A DNA stretch of 64,000 nucleotides from Streptomyces tanashiensis. GTDB taxonomy: Bacteria > Actinomycetota > Actinomycetes > Streptomycetales > Streptomycetaceae. The stretch is from positions 111,481 through 175,480 of the forward strand of contig NZ_BMRZ01000019.1 of the NCBI RefSeq assembly GCF_014648895.1, in the 5' to 3' direction. Both the position numbers and the translations under genes were made by a program. Positions within the stretch are counted from its first letter, which is position 1. Each line of letters starts with the position of its first letter. Below are positions 43,148 to 52,108 of the stretch, piece by piece. Under the pieces are notes generated by a model that did not search any database, was not told the origin of the DNA, and worked only from the letters and a program-made list of their open reading frames with translations.

Positions 43148-43333
43148 GTGGCTGCCAACTGCGACGTCTGCGGCAAGGGGCCGGGCTTCGGCAACAACAT
43201 TTCGCACTCGCACCGCCGTACGTCCCGTCGCTGGAACCCGAACATCCAGCGCGTGCGTGCCGTGGTCGGTCGGACGCCGAAGCGGCTCAACGTCTGCACC
43301 TCGTGCATCAAGGCCGGCAAGGTCTCGCGCTAA
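43148..43333 (+). CDS. rpmB: 50S ribosomal protein L28
   Basis: A 61-residue L28 starting MAANCDVCGKGPGFGNNISH, with CxxC pairs CDVC and CTSC that form a zinc site (the C+ form). In zinc-controlled species a C- copy is often found elsewhere. The start is the GTG at 43148. It is a single-gene unit with its own terminator. Confidence 0.96.
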   Translation: MAANCDVCGKGPGFGNNISHSHRRTSRRWNPNIQRVRAVVGRTPKRLNVCTSCIKAGKVSR

Positions 43334-43376
43334 TTGCGACGTTCTGTCGTAGCGCAGCCCCTGCGGTTGCCTTGAG

Positions 43377-43406
43377 AGGCCGGTTCACCTCGGTGAACCG
43401 GCCTTT
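43377..43406 (+). terminator. rpmB rho-independent terminator
   Basis: AGGCCGGTTCACC pairs with GGTGAACCGGCCT (43377-43389 and 43392-43404) and TTTT follows. It is one of the few with a T run in this window. Confidence 0.88.
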
Positions 43407-43468
43407 TGCCATGCCCGGGAACATGCCGGTGGGCCTGCCCGAAGGCGGCTGAGCCGCCCCCGGACCCC

Positions 43469-44266
43469 TCAGCGCGTCCGCCAGCCGTGGTCGACCGGGC
43501 CGATGCCCTCGCCCAGGGCGAATCCGGCGGCTATGGCCCCCGTCACGTACTCCTTCGCCTCTCGTACGGCCTCCGGCACCGCCAGGCCCTTGGCGAGCCC
43601 GGAGGCGACCGCCGAGGCGAGCGTGCAGCCCGTGCCGTGGGTGTGCCGGTTGTCGTGGCGCGGGGCGCGCAGCCAGTGCTCCTCGGTGCCGTCCGTGAGC
43701 AGGTCCACGGCCTCCTGACCGGTGGGCAGGTGCCCGCCCTTGATCAGGACCCAGTCCGGCCCGTACGACAGGACGGCCTCGGCGGCGACCCGCATGTCGC
43801 TCTCGCGCGCGACGTGGACGCCCGTGAGCTGCGTCACCTCGTCCAGGTTCGGCGTGGCGACGGTCGCCCGGGGCAGCAGCCGCCTGCGTACGGAGTCGAG
43901 CGCGCTCTCCGCGAGCAGCGGATCGCCGTGCTTGGAGACGCCGACCGGGTCGACGACGACGGGGGCGCCGGTGTCCGCGAGGAGCTCGGCGACGGTCTCC
44001 ACGAGCACGGCGGAGGCGAGCATGCCGGTCTTCACGGCGTGGACGCCGATGTCGTCGACGACGGCCCGGTACTGGGCGCGCACGGCGTCCGTGGGGAGTT
44101 CCCAGACTCCCTGGACGCCCCGCGAGTTCTGCGCGGTGACGGCGGTGAGCACGCTCATGCCGTGGACGCCGAGGGCGAGCATCGTCTTCAGGTCGGCCTG
44201 GATGCCCGCGCCGCCGCCGGAGTCGGATCCGGCGACGGTGAGGACGAGCGGGGGCCGGGAGGTCAC
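43469..44266 (-). CDS. thiD: hydroxymethylpyrimidine (phosphate) kinase ThiD
   Basis: Phosphorylates HMP and HMP-phosphate for thiamine synthesis. The 265-residue product has VAGSDSGGGAGIQADLKTM near the N-terminus and DNRHTHGTGCTLASAVAS with the anion-hole GTGC near the C-terminus. The GTG at 44266 overlaps the thiL stop by 4 bp (GTGA). Confidence 0.95.
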   Translation of the reverse strand: MTSRPPLVLTVAGSDSGGGAGIQADLKTMLALGVHGMSVLTAVTAQNSRGVQGVWELPTDAVRAQYRAVVDDIGVHAVKTGMLASAVLVETVAELLADTGAPVVVDPVGVSKHGDPLLAESALDSVRRRLLPRATVATPNLDEVTQLTGVHVARESDMRVAAEAVLSYGPDWVLIKGGHLPTGQEAVDLLTDGTEEHWLRAPRHDNRHTHGTGCTLASAVASGLAKGLAVPEAVREAKEYVTGAIAAGFALGEGIGPVDHGWRTR

Positions 44267-45225
44267 TCCGTCTCTCCGAAGTGGTCCCAGCCGCCCACGC
44301 TGTGCCAGGGCGCGCCGTCCACGGTGACCTGGGGCAGCGCCGAGGGGTGGAGGACCTCGCCGATGACCTTCCAGCGGGCGGGGAGCTTCACGTCCGGCGG
44401 GAAGGTGGCCACGATGGCGTGGTCCTCTCCCCCGGTGAGCACCCACTGCATGGGGTCGACGCCGACGGCCTGGCCGATGTCGTTCATCTGGGTGGGGATG
44501 TCGATGAGTCCCGAGCGCAGGTCGATGCGGACCTTGCTGGCCTCGGCGATGTGTCCGAGGTCGGCGATGAGGCCGTCGCTGACGTCGCACATGGCGGTGG
44601 CGCCGAGACCGGCCGCGGCGGGACCCGCGTGGTACGGCGGCTCGGGCCTGCGGTGGGCCTCGACGAAGGCGCGCGGGGAGCGGAAGCCGCGGGAGAGGAC
44701 CGCGTATCCGGCGGCGGACCAGCCGAGCCAGCCGGTGTAGGCGACGACGTCGCCGGGCTGGGCGCCGCCGCGGGTGACCGGGTCGTGGTTGCGGAGGTCG
44801 CCGAGGGCGGTGATGGAGACCATGATCGTGTCGCCGCGGACGACGTCGCCACCGACCACGGCCGCGCCCGCGACCTGACATTCGTCGCGCAGGCCGTCCA
44901 TGAGTTCGGTGGGCCAGGTGACGGGGAGTTCGGCGGGGACGACGAGGCCGAGGAGGAGCGCGGTGGGGACCGCGCCCATGGCGGCGATGTCGGCGAGGTT
45001 CTGCGCGGCGGCCTTGCGGCCGACGTCGTACGCCGTCGACCAGTCGCGGCGGAAGTGACGTCCTTCGAGGAGGATGTCCGTGCTGGCCACCACGCGCCGG
45101 TCGGGGGCGGAGACGACCGCGGCGTCGTCGCCGGGCCCGATCCGTACCGCCGGGGTGGAGGTGAGCCGGGACGTGAGCTCCCTGATGAGCCCGAACTCGC
45201 CCAGCTCTCCGACTGTGCCCTTCAC
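44263..45225 (-). CDS. thiL: thiamine-monophosphate kinase ThiL
   Basis: Makes thiamine diphosphate from thiamine monophosphate. The 320-residue product starts MKGTVGELGEFGLIRELTSR and has IGPGDDAAVV, DVGRKAAAQNLADIAAMGA, CDVSDGLIADLGH and TGGEDHAIVATFP. It is coupled to thiD. No riboswitch was identified upstream; this is a salvage/activation pair without the main thi genes. Confidence 0.95.
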   Translation of the reverse strand: MKGTVGELGEFGLIRELTSRLTSTPAVRIGPGDDAAVVSAPDRRVVASTDILLEGRHFRRDWSTAYDVGRKAAAQNLADIAAMGAVPTALLLGLVVPAELPVTWPTELMDGLRDECQVAGAAVVGGDVVRGDTIMVSITALGDLRNHDPVTRGGAQPGDVVAYTGWLGWSAAGYAVLSRGFRSPRAFVEAHRRPEPPYHAGPAAAGLGATAMCDVSDGLIADLGHIAEASKVRIDLRSGLIDIPTQMNDIGQAVGVDPMQWVLTGGEDHAIVATFPPDVKLPARWKVIGEVLHPSALPQVTVDGAPWHSVGGWDHFGETE

Positions 45226-45458
45226 CGCGTCTCACCTCGTGTCTTCGTGCCGGCCGGCGGGCGGGGGCGCGTCCGTGCGCGCCGCGGGTCGCGGGCCGTC
45301 ACCGTGCTGGGTACCGTCAAGTAGACCGTCAACTTCTGTCCTGCGTACGCCACACCCCGAGCGCCTCCGGACGCGCGGGTCTCCCCGTGGCCCGCGGCGA
45401 CGCGGTACCGTGGCGTCCCTTTCTCCCACAAGATCCTCGTGGTCGCCCTGGAGGTTCC

Positions 45459-45692
45459 GTGGTTCAGGCGTACATCCTCATCCAGACCGAGGTGGGCAAG
45501 GCGTCGACCGTCGCCGACACCATCTCCAAGATCCCGGGGGTGATCCAGGCCGAAGACGTGACCGGTCCGTACGACGTCATCGTGCGCGCACAGGCGGACA
45601 CCGTCGACGAGCTGGGCCGCATGGTGGTCGCCAAGGTCCAGCAAGTGGACGGCATCACGCGCACCCTCACCTGCCCGGTCGTTCATCTGTAG
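45459..45692 (+). CDS. stand-alone RAM (Lrp/AsnC effector) domain protein
   Basis: A 77-residue protein equal to the ligand-binding domain of Lrp/AsnC regulators with no DNA-binding part: VQAYILIQTEVGKASTVADT, GPYDVIVRAQADTVDEL and a final TRTLTCPVVHL. The GTG at 45459 has GGAGG 5 nt upstream. Such proteins may bind amino acids and join larger Lrp complexes. Gene divergent from thiL. Confidence 0.85.
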   Translation: MVQAYILIQTEVGKASTVADTISKIPGVIQAEDVTGPYDVIVRAQADTVDELGRMVVAKVQQVDGITRTLTCPVVHL

Positions 45693-45712
45693 CCCCCGTC
45701 TACGCTTGGCCG

Positions 45713-46210
45713 GTGACGTCTTCCCACCGGCCTTTCGGCCTGCCCGCCGCCGTAGCGGCCGCCGTCCTGCTGTCGGCCGCCGCCGGCTGTTCCTCGCCGG
45801 ACGCCTCGGCGTCCGTCGTGGTCCCGAGCCCGCCGGCGGAGGAGGCGTCCTTCTGCCAGGCCCTGGCGAAGGAACTGCCCGACACCGTGGCGGGGCTTCG
45901 GCGGAGTGACCCGGAGCCCGGCTCCGAGTTGACCGCCGGGTGGGGTGACGGTGCGATCGTACTGCGCTGCGGGGTCCCCCGGCCCGAAAAGATGAGCGAT
46001 CCGAAGGCGCAGGGCATCTCCGCGAACGGTGTGCGGTGGATGCTGGAGCAGCGCGCGGGCGACGGACCCCGTCTCACCTCGGTGTACCGGAAGACGTACG
46101 TCGAGGTGACGCTGGACGAGCGGTACGCGCACGACGTCGGCCCGCTCACGGATCTCGCGGACCCCGTGGAGCGGGCCGTTCCGTGCGCCCTGGAGCCGGA
46201 GTGCTCGTGA
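45713..46210 (+). CDS. DUF3515 lipoprotein
   Basis: A 165-residue exported lipoprotein. The signal peptide has a hydrophobic AAVAAAVLLSAAAGC, with the lipid-linked cysteine at residue 26 and no basic run longer than HR. The mature part holds two further cysteine-containing segments (SFCQALAKELP, IVLRCGVPRP) and ends PCALEPECS. Family function unknown. GTG start at 45713, 21 bp after the RAM gene; convergent with ddlA. Confidence 0.8.
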   Translation: MTSSHRPFGLPAAVAAAVLLSAAAGCSSPDASASVVVPSPPAEEASFCQALAKELPDTVAGLRRSDPEPGSELTAGWGDGAIVLRCGVPRPEKMSDPKAQGISANGVRWMLEQRAGDGPRLTSVYRKTYVEVTLDERYAHDVGPLTDLADPVERAVPCALEPECS

Positions 46211-46241
46211 CGGCACTCCGGCACCCCCTGGCTCGGACCGT

Positions 46242-47381
<1,140 letters not shown>

Positions 47382-47419
47382 ATCGCGATGAGCGTACCTT
47401 GCGACTCCCGAACTCCTGA

Positions 47420-47461
47420 GCGCCCCGCTGCCGCCGCGCGCGTACGGCGCAGCGGGGGCGC
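47420..47461 (-). terminator. hairpin between ddlA and gpsA
   Basis: GCGCCCCGCTGC (47420-47431) pairs with GCAGCGGGGGCGC (47449-47461) with one bulged G; it lies just after the gpsA stop. Confidence 0.6.
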
Positions 47462-47470
47462 CCCGGGGGG

Positions 47471-48472
47471 TCAGCGGCGCTCGGGCTTGGCCGACCGGGA
47501 CATGAGTTCCTTGAGCGCGACGACCGGCGGCTTGCCGTCGTGGACGATGGAGACGACGGTCTCGGTGATGGGCATGTCGACGCCGTGGCGGCGGCCCAGA
47601 TCGAGCACGGACTCGCAGGACTTGACGCCCTCGGCGGTCTGCTTGGTGGCCGCGATGGTCTCCTGGAGGGTCATCCCGCGGCCGAGGTTGGTGCCGAAGG
47701 TGTTGTTCCGGGAGAGCGGCGAGGAGCAGGTGGCGACGAGGTCGCCGAGGCCCGCGAGGCCGGAGAAGGTGAGCGGGTCGGCGCCCATGGCGAGGCCGAG
47801 CCGGGTGGTCTCGGCGAGGCCGCGGGTGATGAGCGTGGCCTTGGAGTTGTCGCCGAGGCCCATGCCGTTGGCGATGCCGACGGCGAGGCCGATGACGTTC
47901 TTCACGGCGCCGCCGAGCTCGCAGCCCACCACATCGGTGTTGGTGTACGGGCGGAAGTACGGGGTCATGCAGGCGGTCTGGAGGCGCTGGGCGACCGTCT
48001 CGTCGGAGCAGGCGACGACGGCGGCGGCGGGCTGCCGGGCGGCGATCTCCTTGGCCAGGTTGGGGCCGGTGAGGACGGCCACGCGGTCGGCGGGCACGTC
48101 GGCGACCTCGGTGATGACCTCGCTCATCCGCTTGGCGGTGCCGAGTTCGACGCCCTTCATGAGGGAGACGAGCACCGTGTCGGGGGCGAGCACCGGCTTC
48201 CAGGCCGCGAGGTTGCCGCGCAGGGTCTGGGAGGGGACGACGAGGACGGTGAAGTCGGCGTCCGCGGCGGCCTCGGCCGGGTCCGCGGTGGCCGTGATCC
48301 CCGCCGGGAGTTCGACGCCCGGCAGGTAGTCGGGGTTGACCCGGGTGGTGTTGATCTCCTTGGCGAGTTCGGCGCGGCGGCCCCAGAGGCTCACCTCGCA
48401 GCCCGCGTCGGCGAGCACCATCGCGAAGGCGGTGCCCCAGGATCCGTTGCCGAAGACGGCTGCCTTGGTCAC
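47471..48472 (-). CDS. gpsA: glycerol-3-phosphate dehydrogenase (NAD(P)+) GpsA
   Basis: Reduces dihydroxyacetone phosphate to glycerol-3-phosphate for lipid synthesis. The 333-residue product has the NAD-binding VFGNGSWGTAFAMVLA, the LTGPNLAKEIA motif, GCELGGAVKNVIGLAVGIAN with the catalytic lysine, and SFS-like LTFSGLAGLGDLVATC. The GTG at 48472 overlaps the plsC stop by GTGA, so acylation and precursor supply are coupled. Confidence 0.96.
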   Translation of the reverse strand: MTKAAVFGNGSWGTAFAMVLADAGCEVSLWGRRAELAKEINTTRVNPDYLPGVELPAGITATADPAEAAADADFTVLVVPSQTLRGNLAAWKPVLAPDTVLVSLMKGVELGTAKRMSEVITEVADVPADRVAVLTGPNLAKEIAARQPAAAVVACSDETVAQRLQTACMTPYFRPYTNTDVVGCELGGAVKNVIGLAVGIANGMGLGDNSKATLITRGLAETTRLGLAMGADPLTFSGLAGLGDLVATCSSPLSRNNTFGTNLGRGMTLQETIAATKQTAEGVKSCESVLDLGRRHGVDMPITETVVSIVHDGKPPVVALKELMSRSAKPERR

Positions 48473-49221
48473 TTGGTGCCCTCCCCGGCGGCCTTGCGCC
48501 GCTGCTCCAGGCGGGCCCGGCGGTGGTCGTACGGTTCGGCGGGCGCCTTCTCGCCGCGGACCTCCTCCAGGAGGGCGGTGATGGCGGCCATGATGACCTC
48601 GGTGGCCTCGCGGAGCACCTCGGGCGTCGGCTCCAGGCCGTCGAAGCGGGAGAGGTCGACGGGCGGTCCGGCCTGCACGATCAGCGTCTTGCGGGGGAAC
48701 AGGCGGAGCTTGTTCTCCTTGGCGTACGGCGGCACCGCGAGGTTGGCGCCCCACTGGGCCACCGGGATGACGGGGACCTTGGTGAGCAGCGCGACGCGTG
48801 CGGCGCCGGTCTTGCCGGCCATGGGCCACATCTCGGGGTCGCGGGTGAGGGTGCCCTCCGGGTAGAAGGCGACGCACTCGCCGCGCTCGATGGCGTCGAC
48901 GGCGGCGCGGAAGGCGTCCAGCGCGTTGGTCGTCTCGCGGTAGACGGGGATCTGGCCCGTGTTGCGGAGCATCGTGGCGACGAAGCCGCCCTTGAAGAGG
49001 CCCGCCTTGGCGAGGAACCGCGGAACGCGACCGGTGTTGTACTGGTAGTGCGCGTAGGACAGCGGGTCCAGGTAGGAGTTGTGGTTGACCGCGGTGATGA
49101 AACCGCCGTCGGCCGGAATGTGCTCCATACCGCGCCAGTCCCGCTTGAACAGAACCACCAGGGGGGGTTTGGCGATGACCGCCGCGAGGCGGTACCAGAA
49201 GCCGATTCTGCGGCGGGGCAC
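48469..49221 (-). CDS. plsC: 1-acyl-sn-glycerol-3-phosphate acyltransferase PlsC
   Basis: Makes phosphatidic acid at the membrane. The 250-residue product has the catalytic HX4D in AVNHNSYLDPL, the substrate motif FYPEGTLTRD and VPVIPVAQWG. The start is the GTG at 49221 (VPRRRIGFWYRLAA) with AAAGGTG upstream. It heads the plsC-gpsA pair and is divergent from cofC. Confidence 0.93.
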   Translation of the reverse strand: MPRRRIGFWYRLAAVIAKPPLVVLFKRDWRGMEHIPADGGFITAVNHNSYLDPLSYAHYQYNTGRVPRFLAKAGLFKGGFVATMLRNTGQIPVYRETTNALDAFRAAVDAIERGECVAFYPEGTLTRDPEMWPMAGKTGAARVALLTKVPVIPVAQWGANLAVPPYAKENKLRLFPRKTLIVQAGPPVDLSRFDGLEPTPEVLREATEVIMAAITALLEEVRGEKAPAEPYDHRRARLEQRRKAAGEGTK

Positions 49222-49348
49222 TCGGACACCTTTCTCCGGGACTGGCTGGCAGGGGGTCAAGTGTCGCCCCATGCTCCTGGTCTGTCGAGTGACACCGTAC
49301 GCCCCGGGCCCTCCGGCGGACCGCGTGGGCGGGACAGAATGGGCCCCG

Positions 49349-50014
49349 ATGAAGCCGCTGCACCCGACGCACACCGAGGCCGACGACGGCTGGTCCCTGG
49401 TCGTACCCCTGAAGCCCCTTGCCCTGGCGAAGAGCAGACTCGCCGCGGCGGCGGGAGCGCGGCTGCGCCCCCGGCTCGCGCTGGCGTTCGCCGAGGACAC
49501 CGTGGGGGCGGCGCTGGACTGCGCGCGCGTGCGCGATGTGGCGGTCGTCACGGACGATCCCGCGGCCGGCGCGGCGCTCGCGGCCCTGGGCGCGCGGATC
49601 GTGCCGGACTCCCCGGCGGCGGGGCTCAACGCGGCGCTCGCGCACGGGGCCCGTGCCGTACGGGCCGGGCGGCCGCACGCGCGCGTGGCGGCGCTCAACG
49701 CGGACCTTCCGGCGCTGCGGCCGGCGGAGCTGGCCCGTGTCCTGGACACGGCCGGCAATTTTCCGAGGGCATTTCTCGCGGACGCCGCCGAAATCGGTAC
49801 GACATTCCTCTCGGCGGCTCCGGGGGTGGAATTGGAACCGGCATTCGGGGGCGCGTCGAGGCTGCGGCATTTGTCTTCGGGAGCGGTGGAAATCCGGCTC
49901 GCCGGGGTGGATTCCGTACGCCGGGACGTGGACACCGGGGAGGATCTGGCGGCTGCTCTGGCCCTGGGGCTCGGTCCGCGGACGGCCGCCCGGTGGCTGA
50001 CGGCGGCCGGATAG
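49349..50014 (+). CDS. cofC: 2-phospholactate/phosphoenolpyruvate guanylyltransferase (CofC/FbiD)
   Basis: A 221-residue nucleotidyltransferase that makes the guanylylated precursor used to build coenzyme F420. It has LVVPLKPLALAKSRLA at the N-terminus, VVTDDPAAGAALAALGA, the ALNADLPALRPAELARVL segment with the metal acid, and FGGASRLRHLSSGAVEI. In actinobacteria this enzyme is called FbiD and acts on phosphoenolpyruvate. The other fbi genes are not here. Confidence 0.9.
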   Translation: MKPLHPTHTEADDGWSLVVPLKPLALAKSRLAAAAGARLRPRLALAFAEDTVGAALDCARVRDVAVVTDDPAAGAALAALGARIVPDSPAAGLNAALAHGARAVRAGRPHARVAALNADLPALRPAELARVLDTAGNFPRAFLADAAEIGTTFLSAAPGVELEPAFGGASRLRHLSSGAVEIRLAGVDSVRRDVDTGEDLAAALALGLGPRTAARWLTAAG

Positions 50015-50024
50015 GCTGCGGTCC

Positions 50025-50234
50025 ATGCAGGCGACCGCGTTCACGTACGACCCCGAGACCCACAGCGGCAGTGTGCTGCTCGACGACGGCACCCCCGTGG
50101 AGTTCGGGGCGGAGGCCTTCGAGGCGGGCGGGCTGCGGCTGCTGCGGCCGGGGCAGCGGGTGCGGATCGAGTCCGAGCCCGGCACCTCGGGCGCGGGGCT
50201 CCGGATCACCCTGGTGACGCTGCAGACCTTCTGA
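50025..50234 (+). CDS. small conserved protein, possibly OB-fold
   Basis: A 69-residue protein starting MQATAFTYDPETHSGSVLLD and ending RITLVTLQTF. The pattern of short beta strands with GSVLLDDGT, LRLLRPGQRVRIE resembles cold-shock/OB-type proteins in outline, but the RNP motifs are absent. It follows cofC by 10 bp. Function unknown. Confidence 0.75.
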   Translation: MQATAFTYDPETHSGSVLLDDGTPVEFGAEAFEAGGLRLLRPGQRVRIESEPGTSGAGLRITLVTLQTF

Positions 50235-50286
50235 GACGCCCGTCAGACCTTCCGAGACGCCCGTCCGGGGCGTCCGGACGCGCCGC

Positions 50287-50316
50287 GGGCCGGGCTCCCC
50301 GGGGGGAGCCCGGCCC
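50287..50316. terminator. bidirectional terminator next to hupS
   Basis: GGGCCGGGCTCCCC and its complement (50287-50300, 50303-50316) between the convergent small gene and hupS. Confidence 0.85.
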
Positions 50317-50337
50317 GGCGGGTCGGTACCGCGCGTC

Positions 50338-51033
50338 CTACTTCTTGGCGGCGGTCTTCTTGGCGGTGGTCTTGCGCGCCGTCGTCTTCTTGGCGGGCGC
50401 CTTCGTCGCCGTGGCCTTCTTCGCGGCCGGCGCGGTCTTCTTGGCGGTGGCCTTGGTCGCCTTCTTCGCGGCGGCCGTGGTGGTCTTCTTGGCGGCGGCG
50501 CTGGTCTTCTTCGCCGCGGCCGTGGTGGCCTTCTTCGCGGGGGTCGCCTTCTTGGCGGCCGCGGTGGTCTTCTTCGCCGGGGTCGCCTTCTTCACGGCCG
50601 CGGTGGTCTTCTTCGCCGGGGTCGCCTTCTTCGCGGCGGCCTTCTTGGCGGTGGTGGCCTTCTTGGCGGCGGCCTTCTTCACGGTCGCGGAGGCGCCACC
50701 GGTCAGGCTGCCCTTGGGGGCCTTCTTGACGGAGACCTCGCCGCCCTTGGGGAGCTTCTTCGAGCCGCTGACCAGGTCCTTGAAGCCCTGACCTGCACGG
50801 AAGCGCGGGACGGAGGTCTTCTTGACCCGGACCCGCTCACCCGTCTGCGGGTTGCGGGCGTAGCGGGCCGGCCGGTCGACCTTCTCGAACGAGCCGAAAC
50901 CCGTGACCGAGACCCGGTCACCGGCCACCACGGCACGCACGATGGCGTCGAGCACGTGGTCGACGGCTTCGGCGGCCTGCTGACGACCGCCCATCTTGTC
51001 GGCAATCGCTTCTACGAGCTGCGCCTTGTTCAC
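50338..51033 (-). CDS. hupS: HU-family nucleoid protein with histone H1-like tail (HupS)
   Basis: A 231-residue DNA-binding protein. Residues 1-92 are a normal HU domain (MNKAQLVEAIADKMGG, VSVTGFGSFEKVDRPARYAR, RNPQTGER). From about residue 110 onward there is a tail of Lys/Ala/Thr with KKATPAKKTTAA-type repeats, resembling eukaryotic histone H1. In Streptomyces HupS is made in spores and compacts their chromosomes. A promoter is seen at 51085-51113. Confidence 0.95.
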   Translation of the reverse strand: MNKAQLVEAIADKMGGRQQAAEAVDHVLDAIVRAVVAGDRVSVTGFGSFEKVDRPARYARNPQTGERVRVKKTSVPRFRAGQGFKDLVSGSKKLPKGGEVSVKKAPKGSLTGGASATVKKAAAKKATTAKKAAAKKATPAKKTTAAVKKATPAKKTTAAAKKATPAKKATTAAAKKTSAAAKKTTTAAAKKATKATAKKTAPAAKKATATKAPAKKTTARKTTAKKTAAKK

Positions 51034-51084
51034 GTCTTCCCCTTCGGAGACATTGCCAGAACGAAAGTGTTCAAGCTTTTTCGC

Positions 51085-51113
51085 ACGTTAGGCATGTATA
51101 TACCGCAAATCAA
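51085..51113 (-). promoter_or_regulatory. hupS promoter
   Basis: TTGATT (51108-51113) and TAACGT (51085-51090), 17 bp apart on the hupS strand, in an unusually AT-rich stretch. The leader would be about 45 nt. Confidence 0.65.
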
Positions 51114-51176
51114 ACACGAAACGGTCTAATCACCCTAGTGCCGCAACGCAGAAGTCCCGTTGCGGAGTTCCTGGTG

Positions 51177-51404
51177 TCAGTCGTCCTCTGGGAATCGGCC
51201 CTCGTCGAGGTCCTTCATCAACCGGTCGAGACGCGTTGCCGCGTCCTTGAGATCGTGCTTCGCCGCTGCCGTGACGACCAGCAGCTTCCGGGACAGCGCC
51301 ATCCTTACGCCCTCCGGGACTTGCAGTGAGCGCACTCTTGTGTGCGCTTCCTTCAATCGGGCGGCGACTGACTCGTAGAGCTCGAGTTGGCTGTCGCGTT
51401 CCAT
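51177..51404 (-). CDS. small helical protein of unknown function
   Basis: A 75-residue protein starting MERDSQLELYESVAARLKEA and ending DEGRFPEDD; it looks all-helical and charged. The ATG at 51404 is used. It lies upstream of hupS, separated from it by the hupS promoter. I do not recognise a function. Confidence 0.7.
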   Translation of the reverse strand: MERDSQLELYESVAARLKEAHTRVRSLQVPEGVRMALSRKLLVVTAAAKHDLKDAATRLDRLMKDLDEGRFPEDD

Positions 51405-51456
51405 GCACCGATTGTGCCATCTAGGGCGAGTTGTCGCCCGACAGGGTCCCAACAAG

Positions 51457-51494
51457 CGACTGCGCCCCCCACCGGGCGGTGGGGGGCGCAGTCG
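51457..51494 (-). terminator. leuCD terminator
   Basis: A 17-bp perfect stem (51457-51473 and 51478-51494) with loop GGGC, 14 bp after the leuD stop. Confidence 0.88.
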
Positions 51495-51508
51495 TGGAAA
51501 AGCGCTGC

Positions 51509-52102
51509 TCAGACCGTAATTGTACGGGGCTTGAAGCCCGGTCGAGCCGCCTCGTAGGCCGCGATGTCGGCTTCGTTCTGAAGGGTGAGGCTGATGTCGT
51601 CCAGGCCGTTGAGCAGTCGCCAGCGGGCGTTCTCGTCGAGCTCGAAGTCGGCGTCGATCCCGGCGGCCAGGACCTTGCGGGCCTCCAGGTCGACGGTGAT
51701 CTCGGCGGTCGGGTCGGCCTCGGTCAGCTCCCAGAGGGCGTCCACCGTCTCCTGCGGGAGGACGACGGTCAGCAGGCCGTTCTTCAGCGAGTTGCCGCGG
51801 AAGATGTCGGCGAAGCGGGAGGAGATGACCGCCTGGAAGCCGTAGTTCTGGAGCGCCCAGACGGCGTGCTCGCGGGAGGAGCCGGTGCCGAAGTCGGGGC
51901 CGGCGACCAGGACCGTGGCGCCCTGCCGCTCGGGGCGGTTGAGGACGAACTCGGAGTCCTTGCGCCAGGCCTCGAAGAGGCCGTCCTCGAAGCCGTCGCG
52001 GGTGACCTTCTTGAGCCAGTGCGCCGGGATGATCTGGTCGGTGTCGACGTTGCTGCGGCGCAGCGGGACGGCCCGGCCGGTGTGCGTGGTGAAAGCTTCC
52101 AT
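51509..52102 (-). CDS. leuD: 3-isopropylmalate dehydratase small subunit LeuD
   Basis: The swivel-domain subunit of isopropylmalate isomerase (leucine synthesis). The 197-residue product has RSNVDTDQIIPAHWLK, GPDFGTGSSREHAVWALQNY and GNSLKNGLLTVVLP. The ATG at 52102 lies 6 bp after leuC. Confidence 0.96.
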   Translation of the reverse strand: MEAFTTHTGRAVPLRRSNVDTDQIIPAHWLKKVTRDGFEDGLFEAWRKDSEFVLNRPERQGATVLVAGPDFGTGSSREHAVWALQNYGFQAVISSRFADIFRGNSLKNGLLTVVLPQETVDALWELTEADPTAEITVDLEARKVLAAGIDADFELDENARWRLLNGLDDISLTLQNEADIAAYEAARPGFKPRTITV

Positions 52103-52108
52103 GGTTCC

